Positions 23,099 through 30,867 of a stretch of 38,658 nucleotides of DNA are shown one piece after another. Source of the stretch: an uncultured Altererythrobacter sp. (GTDB taxonomy: Bacteria; Pseudomonadota; Alphaproteobacteria; Sphingomonadales; Sphingomonadaceae); contig CAJXNC010000017.1 of NCBI GenBank assembly GCA_913056125.1, forward strand, positions 1-38,658, read 5' to 3'. The notes under the pieces are model-generated. The model was not told the origin of the DNA, did not search any database, and was given only the letters and a program-made list of their open reading frames with translations. Position 1 is the first letter of the stretch, and each line of letters begins with the position of its first letter. The translations under genes were made by a program, and so were the position numbers.

Positions 23099-24430
23099 CT
23101 ATTCGGCGGGCGCGGCCTCGGCGGCTGCAGCACGTCTCTCAGCCTTGAATAGCAGCCAGCCGAGCCATGCCGAGACCAGGCACATGGCCGCACTGAGCAG
23201 CAATTGCTCGGTCAGCGGAATGCCGACAGCGCTGAGGCCCAGCGCGAAGACCGAACCGATCACCATGGCGCCGGCATTGACGATATTGTTCGCCGCGACG
23301 GTGCGCGAGGCTTCGGACGGATCGACCTTGGTCGTCAGGAAGGCGTAGAGCGGCACCACGAACATTCCGCCGAAGATCGCGATCAGCAGCAGGGTAATCA
23401 ACACGACCGGGGCGAGTGGCTGGGCGATGAAAGTGGTGATGTCCATCAGGTCGGGCACATCGACATTGCGCGTCCACATGCGGCAGACAAGATAGAAGGC
23501 GGCGACGCAAAGGCCCATCAGGATCACCGAAAGCGGGCTGAACCGGGCCGAGACATTGCCCTTGAGCAGGGCATTGATGGCAACCGATCCGATGGCAACT
23601 CCGATCGAGAAGATGACCAGGAATAGGCTCGCCACTTCCTTGCTAGCATAGAGCACGTTCTTGGCCAGCGGCGGGAACTGGATGAACAGCACGGCACCGA
23701 TGGTCCAGAAGAAGCTGATCGCGAGGATGGCGTAGAACACTTCGTGCTTGTGCACGGTCGCGCTCACCAGCCTGATCGAGGAACGGATGATGTTGCGGTC
23801 GATTTCCTGCCCTTTCACGAAGGGCGGAGCATCGGGGACGGACCGGCTTGCGAAGAAACCGATAGTGGCGATCACGATGACGAGCACGGCAGCAATCTCG
23901 ACGTCGATAAAACCTGCCAGGATCGTCCCCGCCATGATCGCCAAGTATGTCCCGGCCTCGACCAGGCCCGTACCGGCGAGCACTTCCTCGCGCTTCAAAT
24001 GCTGTGGCAGGATGGCGTATTTGATGGGGCCGAAGAAGGTCGAGTGCACGCCCATGGCGAACAGCGCGATCATCATCAGCGGGATGGCCACCAACTCGGT
24101 TAGCATGCCCATCCAGGCGAGGGTGAGGCCGATTGCGCCAACCGTCATGATGGCGATCTCGGCCGCCTTGACGTAACGGATGACCATCGCCTTGTCGCGC
24201 ATGTCGGCCAGTTGCCCAGCCAGCGCCGAAAGAACGAAAAAGGGCAGGATGAAGACGGCGGAGGCAACGCCGCTGAAGATCGTCTCTGCCTCGGCGGAAT
24301 TGTAGACGCTGTAGACGACGAACAGCACCATCGCGTTCTTGTAGAGATTGTCGTTGAACGCGTTGAGGAGCTGGGTCACGAACAGGGGCAGGAATCGCCT
24401 CTGCTTGAGCAAGTAGGTGGATGTCAGCAT
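23099..24430 (-). CDS. LplT-like major facilitator transporter
   Basis: The 443-residue product has about twelve transmembrane helices and the LplT signature FVTQLLNAFNDNLYKNA in the first helix, with GPIKYAILPQHL and the loop around LAGTGLVEAGTYLAI. LplT flips lysophospholipids inward for re-acylation by Aas. Here no acyltransferase is fused or adjacent, but pgsA is divergently placed 114 bases away, which fits a phospholipid role. Function is inferred from the signature and this context. The C-terminal tail is Ala/Glu-rich. Confidence 0.82.
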   Translation of the reverse strand: MLTSTYLLKQRRFLPLFVTQLLNAFNDNLYKNAMVLFVVYSVYNSAEAETIFSGVASAVFILPFFVLSALAGQLADMRDKAMVIRYVKAAEIAIMTVGAIGLTLAWMGMLTELVAIPLMMIALFAMGVHSTFFGPIKYAILPQHLKREEVLAGTGLVEAGTYLAIMAGTILAGFIDVEIAAVLVIVIATIGFFASRSVPDAPPFVKGQEIDRNIIRSSIRLVSATVHKHEVFYAILAISFFWTIGAVLFIQFPPLAKNVLYASKEVASLFLVIFSIGVAIGSVAINALLKGNVSARFSPLSVILMGLCVAAFYLVCRMWTRNVDVPDLMDITTFIAQPLAPVVLITLLLIAIFGGMFVVPLYAFLTTKVDPSEASRTVAANNIVNAGAMVIGSVFALGLSAVGIPLTEQLLLSAAMCLVSAWLGWLLFKAERRAAAAEAAPAE

Positions 24431-24498
24431 GCAATCCCTTGCGTCGTTGCGTCCCGGCTGGACACTGCCTTAGCCGCCTGAGCCATTCACACAAGCGA

Positions 24499-24528
24499 TT
24501 GACGCCCCTTTTTTCCGCATCGCGTTAG
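24499..24528 (+). promoter_or_regulatory. Probable promoter of pgsA
   Basis: TTGACG (24499-24504), an 18-base spacer and CGTTAG (24523-24528) sit about 16 bases before the pgsA ATG. The -10 resembles the TGTTAG in front of aspS. GGAGG (24536-24540) is the ribosome binding site, so the leader would be very short. Confidence 0.5.
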
Positions 24529-24544
24529 GGCTAGTGGAGGCGCC

Positions 24545-25138
24545 ATGCTTTCGCTGCCCAATATCCTGACCCTGTCGCGCATCGCGATGATCCCGCTGCT
24601 CGCTGCGCTGCTGTGGTGGCCGGGATGGCACGCCGGCTATCTTGCCGCATTCGTGCTCTACTGCCTCATGGGCATTACCGACTATTTTGACGGCTACTTG
24701 GCGCGGGCGAGTGGCGCGGTTTCCAAACTGGGCATCTTCCTCGATCCGATTGCCGACAAGATCATGGTGGCAAGTGTGATCCTGGTGCTGACCGCACAGG
24801 GCGTGCTGCGCGGCCCCTATGTGGGGGACATGCATGTGATCGCCGGCCTGATCATCCTCATTCGCGAGATCGCGGTGTCGGGTCTCAGGGAATTTCTCGG
24901 CGGGCTGCAGGTCTCGGTTCCGGTGAGCAAGCTCGCCAAGTGGAAGACGACGTTCCAGCTGATCTCGTTGGGCGCGCTGATCCTGGGAGAGGGCATTCCC
25001 GGCTGGAACATGGTTGCCGGCGGCGTGGTGCACAATGTCCCGCATACGGTGGGGCTGGTCACTTTGTGGGGCGCTGCGATCCTCACGGTAATTACCGGCT
25101 GGGACTACCTGCGCGTCGGCCTCAAACACATGGATTGA
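24545..25138 (+). CDS. pgsA: CDP-diacylglycerol-glycerol-3-phosphate 3-phosphatidyltransferase
   Basis: PgsA makes phosphatidylglycerol phosphate, the committed step to phosphatidylglycerol. The 197-residue product has the CDP-alcohol phosphotransferase motif DG-x2-AR-x8-G-x3-D-x3-D, visible from DYFDGYLARA to LGIFLDPIADK. An N-terminal LPNILTLSRI helix and about five membrane segments fit. GGAGG precedes the ATG. It is divergent from the LplT-like transporter and followed 10 bases later by a membrane protein of unknown function, probably in the same transcript. Confidence 0.95.
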   Translation: MLSLPNILTLSRIAMIPLLAALLWWPGWHAGYLAAFVLYCLMGITDYFDGYLARASGAVSKLGIFLDPIADKIMVASVILVLTAQGVLRGPYVGDMHVIAGLIILIREIAVSGLREFLGGLQVSVPVSKLAKWKTTFQLISLGALILGEGIPGWNMVAGGVVHNVPHTVGLVTLWGAAILTVITGWDYLRVGLKHMD

Positions 25139-25148
25139 GAGGGCGGCA

Positions 25149-25664
25149 GTGGAAGCTTTCAAGATTGTAGGCTTCGCAGTTCTGACCGCAATTGCCTATG
25201 GCATAGCGCATGACTTGGTGACTGCGCATCTCTGCGTCGAATACTTCAGTATCGCCCACCCGCAGGTCATCGCGGACGAAACACCGTTGCGGCTAGCGCT
25301 TGTGTGGGGAGTGCTGGCGACGTGGTGGATGGGTTTGTTCTTCGGCCTCCTTCTCGCCTTTGTCGCAAGGAGCGGACGAGGCCAAAAGACCGGGCTCAAA
25401 CAGCTTTTCCGTCCGGTCCTCGCTGTCGCGGCGGTTTCGCTGATGGCAGCCCTTTCTGCCGGGCTCGCCGGATGGCTGCTATACGGGCTTGGCATCGTCG
25501 GTGTGCCGGGGGGGTGGGCTTCTGCTCTGGCGCCGGAAATACACAGGAGCTTCACTGCAGTCGCCTATGCGCACTACGCCAGCTATCTTGCCGCAATGAT
25601 CGGTGCGATCATCGTAATCTGCCAGACATGGCGGCGGAGGAAGGCCAGGCTGGCTGGCGCGTAG
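25149..25664 (+). CDS. Four-helix membrane protein of unknown function
   Basis: The start is GTG at 25149, ten bases after the pgsA stop. The 171-residue product has four hydrophobic segments (about 5-23, 48-73, 88-113 and 138-160). A striking polar cluster follows the first helix: HDLVTAHLCVEYFSIAHP (residues 21-38), with His21, Asp22, Cys29, Glu31 and His37. I recall the same pattern in unannotated membrane proteins of distant bacteria, so it looks conserved and possibly metal- or heme-binding, but no function is known to me. Co-transcription with pgsA is likely from spacing. Confidence 0.8.
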   Translation: MEAFKIVGFAVLTAIAYGIAHDLVTAHLCVEYFSIAHPQVIADETPLRLALVWGVLATWWMGLFFGLLLAFVARSGRGQKTGLKQLFRPVLAVAAVSLMAALSAGLAGWLLYGLGIVGVPGGWASALAPEIHRSFTAVAYAHYASYLAAMIGAIIVICQTWRRRKARLAGA

Positions 25665-25740
25665 GCGCCCTCGCTGGCAGTCCGATCCTTGCTCGCCACG
25701 AGAATATTTGCATGAGAACGGTGTGATTATGCTGCGGGGT

Positions 25741-26661
25741 TCAGGCCGCGTTGCTGTTTCTGCCCAGTTCCGGTGACCAGATCGTCACGCGGTTCCGACC
25801 GGCATTCTTGGCATCGAATAGCGCTTGGTCTGCATGATCGATCACCATTTCGACCGCTAGGCTGCTTTCCATTTCGGCGATTCCAACCGAGACCGTGACG
25901 CGGAACGCGCCCTTGCTTTCCGAACGGTGCAGCAGGCTGCCCACTTCCGAACGAATTCGATCGCAAATCTCTCGCGCCTGCTCGGCGTCCGTGTCGGGCA
26001 TGCAGATGAGGAATTCCTCTCCGCCATAGCGGAACACTGCGTCGTATTTTCGCAGGTGAGTCTGAATATAGGCCGATATCGACTTCAGAACCTGATCGCC
26101 GACCAAATGTCCGTGTGTGTCATTGACAGTCTTGAACTTGTCGACATCCAGCATGGCGACAGCGCAGGCGTGAACGTCGCGAACAACGAACTCGTGATTA
26201 TCTCGCAGCGTTTGCAGCATCTGAATGCGACCCGGCACGCCCGTGAGAGCGTCGATATTGTACAGGTCGACTTCGAGCTCACGCTTAAGGGACTGGATTT
26301 CCAACCTCATGCGCTTGAGAGCACTGGTAAAGCGCTCATAGTCGGCAAGCGAGATGGCCCGACCTTCCGCCGAGGCTCTGAGCAGACTGGTAGCGAACTG
26401 GTGCATGCGCTTGTGCTCGTGCTCCACCTCCTGAAAACCGGGATGGTGCGAGAGCGATTCTTGGCCACGCGTGTAGTACCATTGACCGAAGCGGCAATTG
26501 TGCCAGGCATGGTCGTCCAGGTCACGTCGGTCCGGCTGAAGATGGCAGATCAGATCCGCCAAGATTTCTTCGATCCATTGCTCATGCGCGCTGATCGCCT
26601 GTTCCAGCTCGGAGATCGCCAAGCGCAACTGCTCTTGGGTGAGATGGATGGGAGGAGACAT
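25741..26661 (-). CDS. Diguanylate cyclase with CZB zinc-sensor domain (DgcZ-like)
   Basis: I chose the ATG at 26661, preceded on the minus strand by GAGGAA at 5 bases, over the longer start at 26706. The 306-residue product has an N-terminal CZB four-helix domain. His26, Cys56 (HNCRFGQWYY), His83 and His87 match in order and spacing the zinc ligands of E. coli DgcZ (His22, Cys52, His79, His83), each shifted by four. A linker helix joins a cyclase domain with an intact GGEEF (213-217) and an RKYD inhibitory site (204-207) five residues before it. Zinc binding should inhibit c-di-GMP synthesis, by analogy to DgcZ. The organism's target process is unknown. Confidence 0.92.
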   Translation of the reverse strand: MSPPIHLTQEQLRLAISELEQAISAHEQWIEEILADLICHLQPDRRDLDDHAWHNCRFGQWYYTRGQESLSHHPGFQEVEHEHKRMHQFATSLLRASAEGRAISLADYERFTSALKRMRLEIQSLKRELEVDLYNIDALTGVPGRIQMLQTLRDNHEFVVRDVHACAVAMLDVDKFKTVNDTHGHLVGDQVLKSISAYIQTHLRKYDAVFRYGGEEFLICMPDTDAEQAREICDRIRSEVGSLLHRSESKGAFRVTVSVGIAEMESSLAVEMVIDHADQALFDAKNAGRNRVTIWSPELGRNSNAA

Positions 26662-26823
26662 TTCAATTCCTCGAAACCGGTCTGCGACGGTCTTGCCCGG
26701 GGACACTCCGCCTTATGGAGAGACTCCACCTCCGGCTAGCGCGAACGGGTTAATCATCGGTGAAATGCCATTTACCATGAGGAGGGGCGCTCGCCTTTTT
26801 TCCGGAGCGGTTCGCCGGGTTGC
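26662..26823. other. oxyR-to-cyclase intergenic region
   Basis: This 162-base gap separates the end of oxyR from the start of the cyclase, both on the minus strand. Near 26812-26825 a short GGGTT/AACCC hairpin could end oxyR transcription, but it lacks a U-tract. I see no convincing promoter for the cyclase and no other gene. Confidence 0.4.
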
Positions 26824-27720
26824 CTAACCCGCCCTCAATTCCTCCGCCAGAAGCCGGAATTCCTCCTCGCGCGGGGAATTCTGGCGCCAGATCAGCGCGA
26901 TGGTTCGGCTGGTATGCTTGCCCTTGAGCGGGCGGGCGACGACCTCGGTTTCATGCAATATTCCTGCGTCGATCGCCATTTCGGGCAGCATGGTGAGGCC
27001 CAGCCCATTGTCGACCATCTGCACCAGCGTATGCAGCGAGGTGCCGATCATGGTCGCGCTGGCACGCATTTCCGGTCGGTTGCAGGCGGCCAGCGCATGG
27101 TCGCGCAGGCAGTGCCCGTCTTCGAGCAGGAGCAGGCGCCCCTCATCGATCATCATGGGCGGGATTTCTTCGGGAGGATCGCGCGGGTCGTCCTTGGGAA
27201 AGGCGACGAACAGCTTGTCCTCACCGATTATCTCGCTCTCGACGTCGCCAGTGGCAAAGGGCAGGGCAAGCAGCACGCAGTCCGCCCGGCCGTGATGCAG
27301 TGACTCTACCGCGTGTTCGGAGGTTTCCTCACGCAGGAAGAGCTTGAGCTGTGGACGTTCTTTCCTCAGCCGAGGCAGGATTCGCGGCAGCATGAAAGGC
27401 GCGATTGTCGGAATCACGCTCATGCGCAATTCGCCTGAAAGTGGCTTGCCTGCCGCCTGGACAAGGTCGGAAAGTTCTTCCGCTTCGCGCAGCAGCCGAT
27501 GCGCTTTTTCGACCACCGAATTGCCGAGCGGCGTGAAACGCACCACGCGGCGGCTGCGCTCCACCAGAGTCACACCGAGCAGCGACTCGAGCTCGCGAAT
27601 GCCGGCGGACAAAGTTGATTGCGATACGAAGCAGCTTTCCGCCGCGCGCCCGAAATGCCCGTGCTCATGCAGCGCCACAAGATATTGCAGCTGCTTGATC
27701 GTGGGCAGGTAGGTGCTCAT
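26824..27720 (-). CDS. oxyR: Hydrogen peroxide-sensing LysR regulator OxyR
   Basis: OxyR activates peroxide-defence genes on oxidation. The 298-residue product has a LysR-type winged helix at the N-terminus (QLQYLVALHEHGHFGRAAE). The redox pair is GHCLRDHALAAC, with Cys204 and Cys213, matching Cys199 and Cys208 of E. coli (both nine residues apart). The effector-binding domain is complete. Its ATG overlaps the rnd stop (ATGA), so it is translated from the rnd transcript. No catalase or ahpC gene is near, so its targets lie elsewhere. Confidence 0.93.
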   Translation of the reverse strand: MSTYLPTIKQLQYLVALHEHGHFGRAAESCFVSQSTLSAGIRELESLLGVTLVERSRRVVRFTPLGNSVVEKAHRLLREAEELSDLVQAAGKPLSGELRMSVIPTIAPFMLPRILPRLRKERPQLKLFLREETSEHAVESLHHGRADCVLLALPFATGDVESEIIGEDKLFVAFPKDDPRDPPEEIPPMMIDEGRLLLLEDGHCLRDHALAACNRPEMRASATMIGTSLHTLVQMVDNGLGLTMLPEMAIDAGILHETEVVARPLKGKHTSRTIALIWRQNSPREEEFRLLAEELRAG

Positions 27721-28934
27721 TCCGCAGCGTGGGCCTCTTCGGCATGGACCTGTGCGCCGCCTGCTTCGACATCGTCGATATGGGTCATCTTGAGGCGACC
27801 CTTCTCGACTGCAAAGGCGAGCTTGCCTTCGACCAGGTCGAGCGCATCCTTGCCGAATACTTCGTAGCGCCAGCCTTCGAGAACGGGCAGCTTGCGCACG
27901 CCCGCAGCCAGCGCCTCAAGCTCGTCCGAGCGGGTCAGCAGGCGGGCGGCAACGTCGATTTCGCGAGCACGGATCTTGAGCAGCAGCTTGAGGAGGTCAG
28001 CCACCAGCGCGCCTTCCTTGCCTAGTGGCGCGCCGCGTTTTGGCTTGGACGGCATCTCGTCATCGGGCAGCGGCTCCGCATCGCGCAGCACGCGCATCAG
28101 GCGCTTGCCGATGTCGTTTTCCTTCCACGCATTGGACAGGCCGCGCACCTTGCCGAGGTCTTCCTGGCGTTTGGGCGGATGGCTGGCGAGGTCGGCCAAA
28201 GTCTCGTCACGAATGATGCGGCCGCGCGGAATGTCCTTGTCCTGTGCTTCGGTCTCGCGCCAGGCGGCGAGCGCCTTCAGGCGACCAAGGATCGCTGGAT
28301 TGCGGCCTGTTGCGCGAATGCGATGCCAGGCAAGATCGATATTCATCGCGTAGTTGGACGGATCGGCGAGCTTCTCCATCTCGGCATTGAGCCAGGAGCC
28401 GCGCTCGGTCTTGATCAGCTTCTTGAGGATCCTGGGAAAGATCTTGGCGAGGTAGGTGACGTCGCCAATGGCATATTCGATCTGCCGCTCGGTCAGAGGG
28501 CGACGACTCCAGTCGGTGAAGCGCGCACCCTTGTCGATGGTCTTGTTGAGCCAGCTTTCGACGAGGTTGGCATAGCCGATCTGCTCGGACTGGCTGATCG
28601 CCATCATGGCGATCTGCGTGTCGAAGATAGGGTGCGGTGTCTTGCCGGTGAGATTATAGACGATTTCCACGTCCTGCCCGCCGGCATGGAAGACCTTCAG
28701 GACCTCCTCATTCTCGCACAGCAGGTCGAGCAGGGGCGTAAGGTCGATATTATCGGCCAGCGGGTCCACCGCCGCAGCCTCTTCCTCATTGCCGATCTGG
28801 ATCAGGCACAGCAGCGGGTAATAGGTGTTTTCGCGCATGAATTCGGTGTCGACGCACACGAAATCGCTCTTGGCCAGACGCTCGCAAAGCTCGGCCAGTT
28901 CGTCACTCTTGGTAATCAGCGGGTGTATTTTCAT
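27717..28934 (-). CDS. rnd: Ribonuclease D
   Basis: RNase D is a 3'-5' exonuclease that trims tRNA precursors. The 405-residue product starts with the DEDD-type exonuclease domain: CVDTEFMRE (Asp29, Glu31 in motif I), FHAGGQDVEIVYN (motif II) and the motif III region YAIGDVTYL. An HRDC domain follows (from about 215, AWRETEAQDKDIPRGRI), then a C-terminal helical part. The length fits alphaproteobacterial RNase D. It is divergent from aspS and upstream of oxyR, with a four-base overlap. Confidence 0.94.
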   Translation of the reverse strand: MKIHPLITKSDELAELCERLAKSDFVCVDTEFMRENTYYPLLCLIQIGNEEEAAAVDPLADNIDLTPLLDLLCENEEVLKVFHAGGQDVEIVYNLTGKTPHPIFDTQIAMMAISQSEQIGYANLVESWLNKTIDKGARFTDWSRRPLTERQIEYAIGDVTYLAKIFPRILKKLIKTERGSWLNAEMEKLADPSNYAMNIDLAWHRIRATGRNPAILGRLKALAAWRETEAQDKDIPRGRIIRDETLADLASHPPKRQEDLGKVRGLSNAWKENDIGKRLMRVLRDAEPLPDDEMPSKPKRGAPLGKEGALVADLLKLLLKIRAREIDVAARLLTRSDELEALAAGVRKLPVLEGWRYEVFGKDALDLVEGKLAFAVEKGRLKMTHIDDVEAGGAQVHAEEAHAAE

Positions 28935-28988
28935 CTTCGCTTTTCTATACGGCCCCCAATCGCGGGGCCCGGGCAGGGTTGGCAGTGC

Positions 28989-29017
28989 TTGACAAGCGCC
29001 GTTCCATCCCCTGTTAG
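28989..29017 (+). promoter_or_regulatory. Probable promoter of aspS
   Basis: A perfect -35 TTGACA (28989-28994), a 17-base spacer and TGTTAG (29012-29017) lie about 45 bases before the aspS ATG. The -10 deviates from TATAAT but resembles CGTTAG in front of pgsA. Confidence 0.55.
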
Positions 29018-29062
29018 CGCCAGCCTCCTAGCGCCATATACGGACACAAAGAAAGAGTCTTG

Positions 29063-30844
29063 ATGCACGCCTATCGTTCCCACAATTGCGCGGCCCTTCG
29101 GGCCGAAAATGTCGGCGAAAGCGTCCGCCTGTCGGGCTGGGTGCATCGCAAGCGCGATCACGGCGGCGTGTTGTTCGTCGATTTGCGCGATCACTACGGT
29201 ATCACCCAGATGGTGGCGGACGAGGATTCGCCGGCGCTTCCCGTGCTCGAAGGGCTCAAGCTGGAAAGCGTCGTGACCATCGATGGCGATGTGAAGGCGC
29301 GCGATGCCGAAGCGGTCAATCCGAACCTGCCGACCGGCGATATCGAGGTTTTTGCCCGTTCGGTGAGCGTGCAGAGCCGTGCCGAGGAACTGCCGCTGCC
29401 AGTGGCGGGCGAGCAGGAATACCCTGAAGATATCCGCATCAAGTACCGCTATATCGACCTGCGGCGCGAGACCATGCACCGCAACATCATGCTGCGCAGC
29501 CAGGTGATCACCAGCCTTCGTCGCCGCATGACCGAGCAGGGCTTCACCGAATTCCAGACGCCGATCTTGGCGGCTTCCAGCCCCGAAGGCGCGCGCGACT
29601 TCCTCGTGCCCAGCCGTATGCATCCCGGCACGTTCTACGCGCTTCCGCAGGCGCCACAGATGTTCAAGCAGCTGCTTATGGTTGCCGGCTTCGACAAGTA
29701 CTTCCAGATCGCGCCCTGTTTCCGCGACGAGGACCTTCGCGCCGACCGCAGCCTCGAGTTCTACCAGCTCGATTTCGAGATGAGCTTCGTCACGCAGGAA
29801 GACGTGTTCAACGCCCTCGAACCGGTGCTCGCCGGCTGCTTCGAGGAGTTCAGCGGGGGCAAGAGTGTGACCCCGGCAGGCGAGTTCCCGCGCATTCCCT
29901 ACAAGGAAGCGATGCTCAAATACGGCACCGACAAGCCGGACCTTCGCAACCCGATCCTGATTTCCGACGTCAGCCGTCATTTCGAGAAGTCCGGCTTCGG
30001 CATTTTCGAGAAGATCGTCGGCTCGGGCGGCGTCGTGCGCGCCATCCCCGCTCCCGGCACGAACGAGAAGAGCCGCAAGTTCTTCGACGAGATGAACAGT
30101 TGGGCGCAGGGCGAGGGCTTTTCCGGCCTTGGCTATGTCACCCGCAAGCAGGGCGAGTTCGGCGGCCCGATCGCCAAGAACCACACGCCCGAGCGCATGC
30201 AGGAAATCTATGACGAGCTGGGCCTCGGCGAAAACGATGGCCTGTTCTTCGCAGCGGGCAAGGAATCGCTGGCAGCCAAGCTGGCCGGCGCGGCACGTAC
30301 CCGCGTGGCCGAGCAGCTGGAACTGATCGAGCAGGACTGCTTCAAGTTCTGCTGGATCGTCGACTTCCCGATGTTCGAATATGACGAGGACCTCAAGAAG
30401 ATCGATTTCAGCCACAACCCCTTCTCCATGCCGCAGGGCGAGATGGAAGCGCTGGAAAGCAAGGACCCGCTGGATATCCTCGCCTGGCAATACGACATCG
30501 TCTGCAATGGCTATGAGCTGTCCTCGGGCGCGATCCGGAACCACCGCCCGGACATCATGTACAAGGCCTTCGAAATTGCCGGCTATTCCAAGGAAGATGT
30601 CGACACGAATTTCTCCGGCATGATCGAGGCGTTCAAGCTAGGCGCACCGCCGCATGGTGGCTCCGCGCCGGGTATCGACCGTATTGTGATGCTTCTGGCG
30701 GATGAGCCGAATATCCGCGAAGTCATCGCCTTCCCGATGAACCAGAAGGGCGAAGACCTGATGATGGGTGCGCCCACTCCGGTCAGCATGAAGCAGCTGC
30801 GCGAACTGCATATCCGCACGGTAGAACCGCCGAAGTCCGCCTAG
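29063..30844 (+). CDS. aspS: Aspartyl-tRNA synthetase
   Basis: AspRS charges tRNA-Asp. The ATG at 29063 is preferred over the TTG three bases earlier; GAAAGAG lies upstream. The 593-residue product has the bacterial architecture: N-terminal OB-fold anticodon-binding domain ([14 protein letters not shown]), class II catalytic core with motif 2 [11 protein letters not shown] and motif 3 [11 protein letters not shown], and the bacterial insertion (GAD) domain between them. Whether it is discriminating or also charges tRNA-Asn cannot be read here; many alphaproteobacteria use the non-discriminating route. Confidence 0.97.
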   Translation: MHAYRSHNCAALRAENVGESVRLSGWVHRKRDHGGVLFVDLRDHYGITQMVADEDSPALPVLEGLKLESVVTIDGDVKARDAEAVNPNLPTGDIEVFARSVSVQSRAEELPLPVAGEQEYPEDIRIKYRYIDLRRETMHRNIMLRSQVITSLRRRMTEQGFTEFQTPILAASSPEGARDFLVPSRMHPGTFYALPQAPQMFKQLLMVAGFDKYFQIAPCFRDEDLRADRSLEFYQLDFEMSFVTQEDVFNALEPVLAGCFEEFSGGKSVTPAGEFPRIPYKEAMLKYGTDKPDLRNPILISDVSRHFEKSGFGIFEKIVGSGGVVRAIPAPGTNEKSRKFFDEMNSWAQGEGFSGLGYVTRKQGEFGGPIAKNHTPERMQEIYDELGLGENDGLFFAAGKESLAAKLAGAARTRVAEQLELIEQDCFKFCWIVDFPMFEYDEDLKKIDFSHNPFSMPQGEMEALESKDPLDILAWQYDIVCNGYELSSGAIRNHRPDIMYKAFEIAGYSKEDVDTNFSGMIEAFKLGAPPHGGSAPGIDRIVMLLADEPNIREVIAFPMNQKGEDLMMGAPTPVSMKQLRELHIRTVEPPKSA

Positions 30845-30867
30845 GGCTGTTTGCCCTTGATGCCCGG

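Noticed and set aside
28931-30544. 537-codon open frame on the minus strand
   Set aside because: Antisense to aspS; long only because of the high-GC codon bias.
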